A stretch of DNA of 64,000 nucleotides from a virus: the IMG/VR virus record IMGVR_UViG_3300034356_001764, positions 1 to 64,000 of that record. The stretch is one strand, 5' to 3'. This document shows positions 9,001 to 17,356 of the stretch, piece by piece (within the stretch, counting starts at the first letter, position 1; each line of letters opens with the position of its first letter). The notes beneath the pieces were generated by a model. It made no database searches. It was not told the DNA's origin and saw only the letters and a program-made list of their open reading frames with translations. The position numbers were made by a program, and so were the translations under genes.

Positions 9001-10957
9001 TTAACTGGTTAGTTAAATAAGTTGACATGTAGTAATTATCCTTGTGAGTCTTACCTGTCTCTTGATCAACAACCGTTTTCCATCCTCTTGCCTCTGTTGA
9101 AATGGCTTCTTTCATTAGATTGTTGAACATCTCCTCTCCTGGAGTAAGACTTTCATCCATCATAGACTCAAAGAAGTCATCTTTATTAACTGTTTCAGTT
9201 GACTCTTGAGCTTTTGCTAGTTGTTCTGTGAACTGATTTGGTAAAGCAAAACCCATGTAACTGTTAAATGATCTACTGTTAATAGATATATCTGCAAAGA
9301 TTTTAGTATTGGGAAGCCCTTTAATTAAAGCAAAGTAATCTTGGTAATCATCTGACAATGTGTTAGTTGCCACATCATAATCTTGATAACCTTTCTCTAT
9401 TGCTTCATCACTATAAGTCATTTTGGCCGCATAGTACTTACCATCTTTTCCTGAAGCATTTGTTAATGCATCAGTAATTTGTTGAAATGCTTCTGGTGAG
9501 TTAAGATCTACTGGTTCAAACTCACTATATCCTTCAGCAAAAGTTGTTAGAGAATATGAGAACATTAGTTTATCTGTTTTCTCTAAATAAACTAAATCAT
9601 GCTTTCTTGTATCATTTGATGCCTTGTCAGCCAAGAACTGAGATACATAACCATACTTCTCTTTGTTTGTTAAATTTTTGTTGGTCAAAACAGAAGCAAT
9701 CTTTTTAGTAAGTTCTGCAGTTAAGTTTGGACGGTCAACTTCATATTCAACACCTTTGATTGTAATTACACCTACTCCTTTTTCAAAACCAGAACGTGGA
9801 GATTTAACAACAGATAATGTTCTTATGGCATGATCATTATCTTCTAGTATAATACTGATATTAGATAAGTTTAATGCATTTGGTTTAATCTCACTAATCC
9901 CCTCGCTAACACCAACTATGTCTACTAAAGGTGACTCACCTTTAATAAGCTTTTCTCTAAACTCATAGAGCTCTTTAAATTCATCCTGTTGTCTTTCTTG
10001 TGCTTCTTCTAATGTGATACCTGATTTCTCAGCTAGAATAGCAGGGTCTATAATTTGTTCTGACCTTCCGTAGATATCTGTAACCTTAAACTTATTCCCA
10101 TCCTTTCTAACCTCTCTTAAGAATTGATAAACAAGTCGGCCACCTTCAGCAACTATATCTCCTTGTTCATTAAACTGTAATGGAATACCATCTTTATCAG
10201 AGATAACCATTAGAAATATATTATCTGGTGTTGTTACATAGTCTTGTGCTTTACCTGATCCCTTCAAATAAGCTGCTCTAGTGACCAATCTCTTTGTTGT
10301 CTTATCTAATAGATTCTCATCTACTTCAGATAACCTTACAGGCTTTAACTTAAGTATAGTATCTTGATATACAAGTTCTCTTAATGGAGTATTGTTATTT
10401 GCTTCTTCTCTAATTGCTGCAAGAGTAGAATAAATTGTTCTTCTTCCTGGATCAAAAGTTTCTGTTTGAATATCTTCATTAGGACTCTTAGAAATAAATT
10501 CCTGAAATGTAGTTGACAAAGATGAATATGTCTGATAGTTAAAGGGATCAGCAGGAACTGTATCACTAGTTTTCTCAGCAATATGAAATGCTTTTAATGC
10601 TTTCTTTTCAATAAGTTCTTTCTCAACATCCGGATCTAGCTGTGGTCTAAAAAATTTAATAGTATTATCAATACCATTCTCAGACTTCTTAAACTTTTTA
10701 ATAAGTGGTTTTAATGAGTCTGTTTTAATTTCAAAGTCTTCCAGAGCTGGACGGAAAGATGCAGTTCCAATCATAGATGGAACTTGTTGCATAAACTTAG
10801 CTGCAGTATCTACATCAGAGTTTTTTGCAATCTTATTGAACAAATCCTTCATGTATTGCTCAGGATTGAACGCGTCTCCTTGTTCAACCATGTTTCCATA
10901 CACATTAGAATATAATTTTTTAATCTGAGATTCAGATAAAGCACATTGTATTTTCAT
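1..10957 (-). CDS. Giant virion RNA polymerase polyprotein with zincin and C-terminal enzyme modules (partial, runs off window)
   Basis: An open frame of at least 3652 codons starts at ATG 10957 and is still open at base 1. It follows the previous stop by three bases. Seen in order: a long N-terminal region with no recognised fold; a zincin motif HEAWH at residues 807-811 followed by a helix with EELLAEEF that could supply the third zinc ligand; and DYDVD at residues 2297-2301 within SGADYDVDKLTTF. The last matches the DxDxD metal-binding loop of the double-psi-barrel virion RNA polymerases of crAss-like phages (characterised in Cellulophaga phage phi14:2). The C-terminus has three more modules: DUF4326-like (about 3182-3280), macro-like with VFGSNPEGRHGAG (about 3300-3420), and AlkB-like with HKD at 3569-3571 and a second His at 3650. 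The protein would be packed in the virion, enter the cell and transcribe early genes. The polymerase call is strong for the family; the accessory modules are motif-level calls. Confidence 0.85.
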   Translation of the reverse strand, partial: MKIQCALSESQIKKLYSNVYGNMVEQGDAFNPEQYMKDLFNKIAKNSDVDTAAKFMQQVPSMIGTASFRPALEDFEIKTDSLKPLIKKFKKSENGIDNTIKFFRPQLDPDVEKELIEKKALKAFHIAEKTSDTVPADPFNYQTYSSLSTTFQEFISKSPNEDIQTETFDPGRRTIYSTLAAIREEANNNTPLRELVYQDTILKLKPVRLSEVDENLLDKTTKRLVTRAAYLKGSGKAQDYVTTPDNIFLMVISDKDGIPLQFNEQGDIVAEGGRLVYQFLREVRKDGNKFKVTDIYGRSEQIIDPAILAEKSGITLEEAQERQQDEFKELYEFREKLIKGESPLVDIVGVSEGISEIKPNALNLSNISIILEDNDHAIRTLSVVKSPRSGFEKGVGVITIKGVEYEVDRPNLTAELTKKIASVLTNKNLTNKEKYGYVSQFLADKASNDTRKHDLVYLEKTDKLMFSYSLTTFAEGYSEFEPVDLNSPEAFQQITDALTNASGKDGKYYAAKMTYSDEAIEKGYQDYDVATNTLSDDYQDYFALIKGLPNTKIFADISINSRSFNSYMGFALPNQFTEQLAKAQESTETVNKDDFFESMMDESLTPGEEMFNNLMKEAISTEARGWKTVVDQETGKTHKDNYYMSTYLTNQLKNNAGRFTKETMQEVLDLYSTFRSPSKTEMEIIQKEFDKAFAPQVTKAKSIEEVQNEINSYIDPKNVPTPESNGAGDVFFLRKGDLPSDVSTEQVEDAKQWWANSPLNKHIGLKQVANIVNSNAYARFIAYGAALNGNLGMIEVAATGNMVDVYHEAWHGFSQLYLTKAEKKALYNEVLRRTGKSLSFFEIEELLAEEFRDYAKNQKTVKDAPKRNSLFRKILDFLKALFGKGSVTNLSEISTVKELFDNLYLGKNLNNYTPLIDNVMFDLLYRNSGIVKPGTETDQVLNRQDSNLLKDSMDSIISGIIDNEVSKRDNKGATLSILLDKRNREPLYNMIKQNLEEKLKGYETQLEETPENEENEYKRDILQNRIRIIQTGLENYGDTKSGLVQYHVENSSYDLVRQKYTALELDEEGNLVEPENAADTERFGDQKNNDKSLIQLAGKETLYILKSLYQAKINKKTGQVEYEYNELGFKKLADFRSTWNNTVRAIGSIQDPQQMYDKLMQESETVPEFKQLVQSKLANPTVFTNNAFEFQATTSFWQDFSKTRVPYIQLTVFKNQTGEKIEYNQFTREEKTVPVYDYDAQVTEASNEVGNIVRMFRENFRANQYNPYVERVGRDNTPMLNLGKVVDSFSSQGKLDVNQSYAFARAIGFNLSDLSIIKNTLKKDNKTIEEFGLPYIFEIIKKLHEKEQLPNTSSTVRSLISNFRENPIEVLSKGIPANIIGATEIVQKNKVIAIASLEARYGTRTSNSMVLNAEKNLVSEFIDNHTISKQVYALNNAKKLSDLWTSDEFKYMSYMDPAINSYTNRLGIIRSLYDLKSPEQSRRTTRSFLLFANSGTQVENEDGFNTTSLDVNGKMIQEMHTMLKDGVQEFMRHASKSSSFGARIEGGVIGLPGKEGGDNKLWVDLDMFGKGTAFDYALKAHLLPYMEAEAERIYRFKINKDEFKKYAGYNRVLSSGRMAGEEFTAFDDVISDSLKKQIYDAIDSAVKNKTLFNLSTFLKADTTGALGVLRGDVKKYFDRQAKENLEMLQESKYISQDLKDRMKIFNLSDDQVEQKLVEAYTYNSWIHNFEMGILFYGDFAQYNHYKEEMHKRNTGATSGGPGFRSDIAARKFVNGYLATTSYAKKQGISAIAYNGTFNTAIIQDVIRDSEYLGQIEKGLRKDYEARYKNAGIPNAEKIINKRLEIELSKYKGMEEGDGQGFITFDAYRTLRHLENAWSNEQEILFQRIAKGDNVTTSEIKEFFPVYKVQNFGNLANTGLPVNAMHKFALAPLIPSVIAGSDLENLHRQMMTKNIQYVTFQTGSKLGSVTSEVNDKGEAVADKIYDDKDQKSLKRDIAFTPNVIYLENLKNVTNVPNKFKNKTVFSTQLRKLILGGMYRNGKIINPKNSVAVKSYEAAVDAYSNILKLELLHEIGYEYNPKTGKYTGNIQDFLDVVQRELERRDLPEHLIQMVGLNRDKSIKTDLSLHLKADDIEKILVSLVEKRLIKQKVKGEALVQVASSMSNGMWDSKLKKATKADILKYMGTNNLPFYNNDTADGKTAAMKVAVALQGDFANLLKLNHLDGQPIATRERLNEMIKDDKWLDLNNNRKAVTISAVRIPVQGINSMEFMEIYEFLDPAAGNIIIPPSEIVAKSGADYDVDKLTTFMPSIDSNGQYVETGLTNDEVLKKVNELSGNERGSKVARALIKKQKAALENRLINTIKGILELPDNYASLVRPNDTYLLKDEIADVIQDDVIEYNRFKNVNSKEYRVNQKGAKVISPTRILEVGYNLHKHDVNTIAKRVLGMIAVENALHPIFNSIGISMPATYKDSVFDQSLGRYVDGKNDYDVRLMLPHNKTQDGRVSLSGTDTVDGMDNIGELFSQMMNGAVDVEKDAWIFFIQGNYEITPMITFLLKAGVPKETAILFASNPIVREYAKQQRIIKGAYSKVTGTIEEDFIATMGKYQAAVNALAKFGIKDGAQKVSQKKYYNAVTKATGASGILNSKGEFDIELMRKIIKNPNEPALRNHMEAMFLHFIELEKSSRGFTTLKFLSNPDTKTSKTLQEVIRRNMSLEDAKQMSKIEEGTVDKLKETVLGTFFDNRLISDLIVPLFPLRNNDTVTNFILKTSTERAGAVAKRFGKGQDGTRNFITQFKNAIPNYIFQNYMSNFVDENGQLTSMPKNFNKMDVVSKVGVKNGAEIIDGKLFVDEAKLRKEYQEGLYYRNNTMPGNYSESGLRGFGTSAIFESEAAYFRYVFERENQRNLYSLESVLENKDFKKMRELTANDKEAYEAYINQRALINAFNRKAIMGIEGQSYTDMVLDMIEEFSQLKGRYPILSQLTIPNIKTGERVLTLNDKAMLKDPQLAEIYFENLKDLADENVKKVTDPTDNKRISKLFGLLPIMSMYQHGIGYSKYGFNEALPYNEFLGVMQSASKLFMEKQLNENTLGNIFELMLDSPNRDFTNFVRDPKTYIAPKPVAQPVEEEVIMDANTPMIEDMLAKAQSAEEASTQPATSVKPTIDTSRQWKGDLESRPVYTAEGVNTMRTSNTNAFENFGNPFSEAGYGGTIKVPSIGAAVVAYKEWLLGTNHKDVKPQQRNWILDQINQGKLDGVTLLYAGKSEARGQGMHPTALAEVVEQLRTTQSSTSVEPTTRKTYSGKVTKLAPNQIFVFGSNPEGRHGAGAAKYAKDNFGAMYGQGEGLQGQSYALPTKDLRVKENNSLKSISPEQIISSIKKLYDLANRGYKEFLVSDYSGTNLNGYTGQEMADMFIAAGPIPNNIVFHENFDKLITTQPSTNVKVISEDYGVVQAETNPSKEETQNFVELIKPQIQAQTYKENKGTFANEMFHYGLMWARNNPKANPVKIQKFEGVNNNYYNYHSLDQKGNQLPSISVLQPIIDKIQNSLGIDMSDYDSVIGNIYLDNQYVYPHKDTTESITARNYPVIVYTIGNDSGLGIVDNNEGRMTFANDYNTIYLPSGDKLKGYTNEVLTKNGSIYTFGMEGNGRFELTHST
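644..666 (-). repeat. 23-bp linker repeat, copy C
   Basis: In-frame repeat inside the giant polymerase gene encoding TTQPSTNV (residues 3431-3438). It differs from each of the other two copies at two positions. It lies between the macro-like and AlkB-like modules. Confidence 0.85.
1091..1113 (-). repeat. 23-bp linker repeat, copy B
   Basis: In-frame repeat encoding TTQSSTSV (residues 3282-3289). It lies between the DUF4326-like and macro-like modules of the giant polymerase protein. It is two mismatches away from copies A and C. Confidence 0.85.
1487..1509 (-). repeat. 23-bp linker repeat, copy A
   Basis: In-frame repeat encoding STQPATSV (residues 3150-3157). It lies just before the DUF4326-like module of the giant polymerase protein. 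The three copies are all in the same reading frame, so the peptide as well as the DNA is conserved. Confidence 0.85.
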
Positions 10958-10960
10958 AGC

Positions 10961-13900
10961 TTAACATTTCAAGTCTTCTAATAACTCAGCATCTAATTCT
11001 TTAATTGTTTTATTAGAAACAGTTTTCTCAAGTTCCGTTAATTGGTCAGGACTATTCAGTATAGTATCAGCTAAATCTGATGACTGAGTAACCATTTCCT
11101 GTTCTTCTTTAGTAACAGGTTCTGTAACTTGTTCTGTTGTATCCATTACTGTATCTTTTAATATAAACATTTCATTTAACTTATCAAAGCCTACAGTCAT
11201 TTCTTCTGTACTTCCCATAGGAGTAACTGTAACAGTTTTCTTTGTTTTATCAACTGACTTGACTACAAGAGTATCATTTGTCATTGCAAACATTTTTGCA
11301 TCATCAAAGATAATCTCTTTTGCTATAACTTGAGTACCTTCTGTTAAACCAATTGGATCAATTTTTACAGTTCCCGCTTTTATTTCTGCAGCTTTTTGTT
11401 TAGCTAATTCAGACATTACTTGCAAATCTTCAAATGCAACAACCTCTTCAGAAACTTTAATGTGTAAGTCTGAAACAATTTGCTGTAGCTCATCCATTGT
11501 TTTAACTTTTGCAATATCTACTTTGAAGTCATTAATTGAATATCTTTTACTATCATCAATTACTTCTACTTTTCTAGAATCACTATCCTGTGTTGGTGAA
11601 TCAACATCATCACTTGACTGTGGATCTTCTGGAATTGTATCAGCAGTAGATATTTGTGTTTTAGATAATGAACCAGGTCCATAAAAAGATTTAGCATCAT
11701 ATATTACATAAAAAGGATCAATCTTTTCATTACCGATTATATGATTAATAACCTTTACACCTTTTACTTCTGGATTTGATTCTTGAAAATCATTGAATAA
11801 GTCTATTGCTGATCCTGGACTATCTTTTAAAGTATTTGTATCATCATATTCAGTTTTTGAACTTCCTCCTACATAACTTCCACCTTGAGGTGTAGACTTA
11901 CCCATTTGAGGATTATTAAACTTAAATCCTTTAGCTACCAGCATGTCATACATTGCTTTTTGAGACATGTTAGCATCTATAACTATAAAGTCAGAATCTT
12001 TAACTTCTCCTTTAATAGGATTTCCATATCTATTAACAAAGAAGGGTGTAGTAGTAGAGGCTGCATTTAAACCATCTCCAAACTGACTTATTTGATCAGT
12101 ACCTCTTTGAAAATTACCAAAATTAAAATCTTGAGCTTTTACATTTGTATGATGATAAACAGTAACAATATTAGAAGCAGTAGTAGAACTACTTTCTAAA
12201 GCAGCTAGTTCTGCATCATATTTAGCATTGATTTTATCAGCTGCATTAGGTTTTTTATTACCAGCTTCTCTTGATTTTTTAATAGCTTCTCTTGCTTGTT
12301 CAACACTTTCAAAAATTAAAGTATTAACTTCTGCCGCTTGAACCATTACCCCATCTTTTTTAATTAGTGGTTTAATAGTTCTTGATACAGGTGATGGTAG
12401 ATCATCTACAGTAACTTCTTCACCTCTTTTTTCTAAATTATTTATCTTTAATTCTATTGCATTAGCTTGTTCTTCTGTAAGAATATCTTTTTCACTATTA
12501 TAAAAATCTATACCTTCTATTATTGTATTCTCTCCGTATTTAACTATATTGTAATCTACTATCTCATAACCTTGTTCTTTTAATTTTGCTTTAGCTTCTG
12601 ATAATTGTTGTTCTTGTTCTTTTGAAAGTAGTGTGCCTTGGTTTTTATTTTGTTCAATATTTACTATTGCATTAGCAACTTGTTCTGGTTTAGTTGCTTC
12701 TGATAAACTATTAAAACCTTTTGTTAATTGCTTTTGACCGAGTTCATTTAATTCTTCTTGTCTTCTTCTTTTTATATCAGCTTTTTTAGATTCTATGTCA
12801 GATACAGTTGTTGTAGCAGGTTTATTTAAAGCATCTAATTCTTCATCATATTTTTTATTAATATTTTTAACATCTTCTATTGCATATACTTTAGTTAGTT
12901 CTGCTTCATTTTTTGGAGTACCATCTTTTTTTAGTTTATATGCTTCTAATTCTTCTTGTCTTCTTTTTTCTATCTTAGCTTTTTGTACTTCTACATCAGA
13001 TGGTTTAGCTTTAGCAGCCTCTTTCTCACTCATCTTACGGAGCTCTTCATTGATCTCAGAAGTTTTATCCTGGAACATTTCTTTCTCTTGTTGAGTAAGG
13101 TCTGTACCATTCTTAACTTTTTCTGCAATCTTAGTGATACGGCCAGCTTTAACTATACCATTGTCAACAAAATTATCATACTCATCAGCAGTAATTTCAT
13201 CTGATACCTTAGCATCATTCTTAGTTCTTGTATTGATAAGTTTTTCAAGGTCTTTAGAGATGATGCTATACTTAGACTTGTTAGTCATATCTTCAGTAGT
13301 AGGATTTTCACTCTCACTAATATCCTTAATCATCTTGTCAAATCTTCTTTTCATTTTCTCAAGGTCTTGAATAGTTTTAAGATCTGCCGTCTTAACCATC
13401 TTGCCTTGATACATGAATTCAAATTCTTCTTTCTCACCAGTTTCTTTAGTAGCTTCATCAAGCTTTTGCTCTTTGTTATAAGTATCAATAAGCCCTTTTG
13501 CAATTGGATCACTTTGAAGAAACTTTTCAAACAAGTTTCTTTCTTGCTCAGGATTCATATTTACATACTCCTCAGAATCCATTTTCTTAATAACTCTTTC
13601 ATTGAACTCTTTATTAAGCTTGTTATACAAAACAGGGGAACGTGTAATAATATCTTCTAATGAAGTAGCTGAAGTAATTGGTTCTAATTCTGAAGTCTTT
13701 TTTTCTTTTTCTTTTTTCTCAACCTCTTCTACTTGCTCAGTATACTGATTGATCCTGTCTTCTTTAAGCTCTTCATATCTTTTTTCAATCTCCTGAGTAT
13801 ATTCTGGGTTAGGTCTTTCTGCAATGATATAAGTTTCTACAGAAGTAAATGTAACTGGTACTGTATCAACTTGAACAAGATCTCCCTCAGCATCATTCTC

Positions 13901-16900
13901 TCTAAGATTACCTTCTTCATCCATGAACAATATGAAATTGTCTTCAGCTCCATAACTTGCTTCAGCATATGTATTTGGTTGTAACTGTTCTTGTACCATT
14001 TTAGCAGTAACTTGACCAGAAGAATTTGGTTCTAGCTTACCTTTAGAAACTTTTGTTTCAATCTGAGGAACATTCTTAAGCTCTGCTTCTTTTTGTGATT
14101 CAAGTTTTTCTAAATCAGCATTAAGAATTTTATCTAATGATGATGGTACTGTTCCACTTTTCTCTGCTTTTAATTGAGCAGCTTGATCAAAAAGCATATA
14201 ATATACATCATAGGCTTCTGTTCCTTCAGGTATAACTAACTTTCTTGCATGATCATAAAATTCTGACGGTGGAATACCTTCATTTTTCCAAGCAGCAAAG
14301 TCATCCATACTAATGTACACACTCTTATTAGCTAATGCATTTAAGAGAGCATTATCTACTACAATATCAAATTGATCTGTTATCATTTTCTGATAGTACT
14401 CACCTCTTCTTGCATAAAGATCTTTCATCCATTTCTGGTTTCTTTCTACAAGGTCAAGAAATCCTGCCGGGTCATGTAATAAGTTAACTCCTTTAATAAG
14501 TGATCTAGCTTCAGAATCTAATTTATGATGATCTGCAAGTAATTCAAAGGCTTCATCAACCTTCTCATCAAACAAGTAATCCTTATTTACATTTGCAACA
14601 GTTTTAAGATACTCTTTAAAAGCTGTTTCATATTCAGATGTTTGTTGAATCTTATTATCATCACTAAACTCTCCAAAGTATTCATCCATTACAGCTTCTA
14701 CTTCTTCATCAGTTACAGGTTCATCACCTTTTTCTTTCTGAAGTACTTCTCTAATTTCTGCAGATCTTTCATATCTGTTAAAGAAATTTGTAAAGCTTAC
14801 TGTAGCCTCACCAAGTTTTTGCATTGCAGCAAGTTTGCTTTCTTTCTTTTTTAATTCTTCTTTAGATGCAGGATCTTTTAATTGCTTAAGAGATTCAATT
14901 TCATTTTTAAGTAGACCAACTTCATTACGTAGTTTATCATTATCAAATATAACTTCTGAGTCTCTTTGAGTTAAACTTTGTAAAGGCTTTTGAGTATTAA
15001 ACTTTTGTATAATATCTCTTTTTCTCTTCATTGTATCTTCAAATGTTTCATTGAAGAATACAGCATTCTTAGTTGCATCTTCCCATGCATTATGCAAAGT
15101 CACAGCATTCTCATACTCAGGAGTTCCTTTTGGAGGAAGATTATCTGGATCAATAGGGTTCCCATACTTCTCTTTGTAAGTTTTATATCTACTATTAATC
15201 TTATCCATTTTATCAATGGTATCATTAATCTTCATTTGATACTTAGCTCCTTCACCTTTAGGTACATTAGGAACAGCATCTTCAAACTCTTCTGGAGTTA
15301 GTTGTTGAAGATCTCTCAGTTTCTCTTGATATGATTCTAAACTACCATTTCTGACAAGTAAGTCCATCTGATTTAATAATGCCTCATGATCAGCATCCAT
15401 TGCTTCTTTTTTACTTCCGGATTCTTTTATTTTAGATATGATATCCTGTTGGCCATAATTAAATATTTTAGCATCTAAGAAATCTTTAACATCAATTCCA
15501 TTTAGATTATTAACTAAGTCTTTTGTTATCTCAAGCTTTTTATCTTTTAACTTTTGGTAGTCTTCCTTATTGAACATTCTATTGAAGCCAACACCAAGAT
15601 ATTCAAAACTTTTATTCAAAGGAGATGCAAATGTTCCCATTACAAAACCAGAAGCAAATGTTTCAAAACCTTGTGCAGAAACTTGTCTTCCTAACTCATC
15701 AGAAAAATAATCATACTTTGATACTGACTTACTATAGTTATGAGACTGAACAGCACCGCTTTTAAAAGTATCTGTATAGTATCTTTCATTAGCACCACCA
15801 ATAACTTCTTGTAAGTTTTCTTGAATACCTTCAGTAAAGTTAGATTTAAAGTATCCAACTGTATTACCTACTGATTTATATATTGGATTCTTTGCCCATC
15901 CTTTTACATAGTTTTTAAAGTTATTTTTCTCAAAGGCAAATTTCTTTTTAGTTTGATCATATACAACCTTACCTAATTTACCAAACTTACCACCAGATAC
16001 TTCTGATAATTCTTTAACAGTTGCTTTAGAAAAGTTTCTTAATCCACCTTTAGGTCCAACAATATTTGGAAATGTAATTAAGTTTGACCCATAGATAAGA
16101 CCTGTGTTCCAATAGAGAGTATTTAAAGATCCTTTCTTGGCTTGTTTCATCATATCATACTGAACTTCATCAGATGGAGATTCATTATTCTTTGCATAGT
16201 ATTCATTGTAGAGATTATCATAAATTGAATTCTCTACCATACCTGCTTCAAGTCTTGATTCAGATAATGCCATATTGATGTTTCTTACATCTCTGTAAAA
16301 TCCACCGGCAGTTTTATATGCACGTCCAAGATTTGTAAAGTTGTCAGCTTGATTTGCTAACTTATATGCATCAAAAGTATTACTTAATGGATTTACTGTT
16401 TTAGCAAAACCTTTACTAGCATTCCAAAATTCTCTAGCTCCTTTTACACTATTAACAGTATCAAGAGTTTTATTGATGGCTTTCATACCATCAGTGGCAA
16501 AATTAATTCCTTTATAAACTGCTTTTCCTACTCTTGCAATATTTGCTGCTGTTCTTGCAAACAAAGCTGGAGCTGCTATTCCTGCTGTACCTACAGTAGC
16601 TAATCCTAAAGCAACTTCTTCTAACACAGCTTCAGTAATAATACCTGCTGAATATGAAAAATTCATCATAGCATTACTTGTAAAAGCACCAAAACCTCCT
16701 TTACTAGACTGACCAATAGCAGCAGCTTCTTCATAAGCCGCAGCATCTTCTAAGTCTGTCCCAGTAAAATCACCAGTAAGCATCTTACCTAATGACTTTG
16801 GCCCTGATATAAAACCTCTTGTAAAGAGCGGAACAAATGAGTTTGTCATCATTCTAGAAAAATCATCCCACTGAGTAGTTCTAGCATTAAACAATGCTTC

Positions 16901-17356
16901 ATTATCTCTTATTGGAGAAAAACCAATCTCATCAAATTTATCTTGACCATAGGCTTGATATCTTTTATAAAATGCATTACCATCTGGTCCAGCATTATAA
17001 GAATATATCTTTCCATATTGATTTTTATCTGCATTTGATCTTAATGTACCAAGAGCATAATCCTTCATGGATTTTCTTAACTGATCAAAACTTGCATTTT
17101 TATTTATACCAGGTTTGCTTGGAGGATTTCCTACAACAGTTTTTCTAACTTCAGAAGCAGGATTAGTTAAATTTTCTACATCCGGTAATACTGGTGTAAA
17201 ACTTTGAGTTTCTGGAAAATTTATTTTAGGCATATCAATTCTATCTCCTTCAAAAGCTGCTAAACCTTTAGCATCAATTGTTGGAGTATTAATACTTCCA
17301 TATTCCGGTCCTAGTGAATCTAAAGAACTGAATGGTACATTATCATCTGCTGCCAT
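10961..17356 (-). CDS. Giant virion cargo/ejection protein with ADP-ribosyltransferase-like module
   Basis: A 2131-residue protein. Its ATG overlaps the upstream gene's end by 14 bases, and an AAAGG sequence lies about 9 bases upstream. The N-terminal third resembles cargo proteins of crAss-like phages and has Ala/Gly-rich hydrophobic stretches, one near residues 235-275, suited to membrane contact during ejection. The middle is highly charged and helical, with long Glu/Lys coiled-coil stretches. Near residues 1455-1540 a RRQEEL unit occurs twice, and a KYDxELxAL unit occurs twice, the second near 1710. From about 1733 to 1900 the sequence VYHHTNVKAQDFNFGNFQRG, then FGDGLNAAS and a later YVIYDAKSFYG, resembles the ADP-ribosyltransferase modules found in polyvalent phage proteins. 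The Gln/Thr/Asp-rich tail has no recognised fold. The virion role is inferred from position. The transferase call is tentative because the catalytic Glu cannot be fixed by eye. Confidence 0.75.
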   Translation of the reverse strand: MAADDNVPFSSLDSLGPEYGSINTPTIDAKGLAAFEGDRIDMPKINFPETQSFTPVLPDVENLTNPASEVRKTVVGNPPSKPGINKNASFDQLRKSMKDYALGTLRSNADKNQYGKIYSYNAGPDGNAFYKRYQAYGQDKFDEIGFSPIRDNEALFNARTTQWDDFSRMMTNSFVPLFTRGFISGPKSLGKMLTGDFTGTDLEDAAAYEEAAAIGQSSKGGFGAFTSNAMMNFSYSAGIITEAVLEEVALGLATVGTAGIAAPALFARTAANIARVGKAVYKGINFATDGMKAINKTLDTVNSVKGAREFWNASKGFAKTVNPLSNTFDAYKLANQADNFTNLGRAYKTAGGFYRDVRNINMALSESRLEAGMVENSIYDNLYNEYYAKNNESPSDEVQYDMMKQAKKGSLNTLYWNTGLIYGSNLITFPNIVGPKGGLRNFSKATVKELSEVSGGKFGKLGKVVYDQTKKKFAFEKNNFKNYVKGWAKNPIYKSVGNTVGYFKSNFTEGIQENLQEVIGGANERYYTDTFKSGAVQSHNYSKSVSKYDYFSDELGRQVSAQGFETFASGFVMGTFASPLNKSFEYLGVGFNRMFNKEDYQKLKDKKLEITKDLVNNLNGIDVKDFLDAKIFNYGQQDIISKIKESGSKKEAMDADHEALLNQMDLLVRNGSLESYQEKLRDLQQLTPEEFEDAVPNVPKGEGAKYQMKINDTIDKMDKINSRYKTYKEKYGNPIDPDNLPPKGTPEYENAVTLHNAWEDATKNAVFFNETFEDTMKRKRDIIQKFNTQKPLQSLTQRDSEVIFDNDKLRNEVGLLKNEIESLKQLKDPASKEELKKKESKLAAMQKLGEATVSFTNFFNRYERSAEIREVLQKEKGDEPVTDEEVEAVMDEYFGEFSDDNKIQQTSEYETAFKEYLKTVANVNKDYLFDEKVDEAFELLADHHKLDSEARSLIKGVNLLHDPAGFLDLVERNQKWMKDLYARRGEYYQKMITDQFDIVVDNALLNALANKSVYISMDDFAAWKNEGIPPSEFYDHARKLVIPEGTEAYDVYYMLFDQAAQLKAEKSGTVPSSLDKILNADLEKLESQKEAELKNVPQIETKVSKGKLEPNSSGQVTAKMVQEQLQPNTYAEASYGAEDNFILFMDEEGNLRENDAEGDLVQVDTVPVTFTSVETYIIAERPNPEYTQEIEKRYEELKEDRINQYTEQVEEVEKKEKEKKTSELEPITSATSLEDIITRSPVLYNKLNKEFNERVIKKMDSEEYVNMNPEQERNLFEKFLQSDPIAKGLIDTYNKEQKLDEATKETGEKEEFEFMYQGKMVKTADLKTIQDLEKMKRRFDKMIKDISESENPTTEDMTNKSKYSIISKDLEKLINTRTKNDAKVSDEITADEYDNFVDNGIVKAGRITKIAEKVKNGTDLTQQEKEMFQDKTSEINEELRKMSEKEAAKAKPSDVEVQKAKIEKRRQEELEAYKLKKDGTPKNEAELTKVYAIEDVKNINKKYDEELDALNKPATTTVSDIESKKADIKRRRQEELNELGQKQLTKGFNSLSEATKPEQVANAIVNIEQNKNQGTLLSKEQEQQLSEAKAKLKEQGYEIVDYNIVKYGENTIIEGIDFYNSEKDILTEEQANAIELKINNLEKRGEEVTVDDLPSPVSRTIKPLIKKDGVMVQAAEVNTLIFESVEQAREAIKKSREAGNKKPNAADKINAKYDAELAALESSSTTASNIVTVYHHTNVKAQDFNFGNFQRGTDQISQFGDGLNAASTTTPFFVNRYGNPIKGEVKDSDFIVIDANMSQKAMYDMLVAKGFKFNNPQMGKSTPQGGSYVGGSSKTEYDDTNTLKDSPGSAIDLFNDFQESNPEVKGVKVINHIIGNEKIDPFYVIYDAKSFYGPGSLSKTQISTADTIPEDPQSSDDVDSPTQDSDSRKVEVIDDSKRYSINDFKVDIAKVKTMDELQQIVSDLHIKVSEEVVAFEDLQVMSELAKQKAAEIKAGTVKIDPIGLTEGTQVIAKEIIFDDAKMFAMTNDTLVVKSVDKTKKTVTVTPMGSTEEMTVGFDKLNEMFILKDTVMDTTEQVTEPVTKEEQEMVTQSSDLADTILNSPDQLTELEKTVSNKTIKELDAELLEDLKC

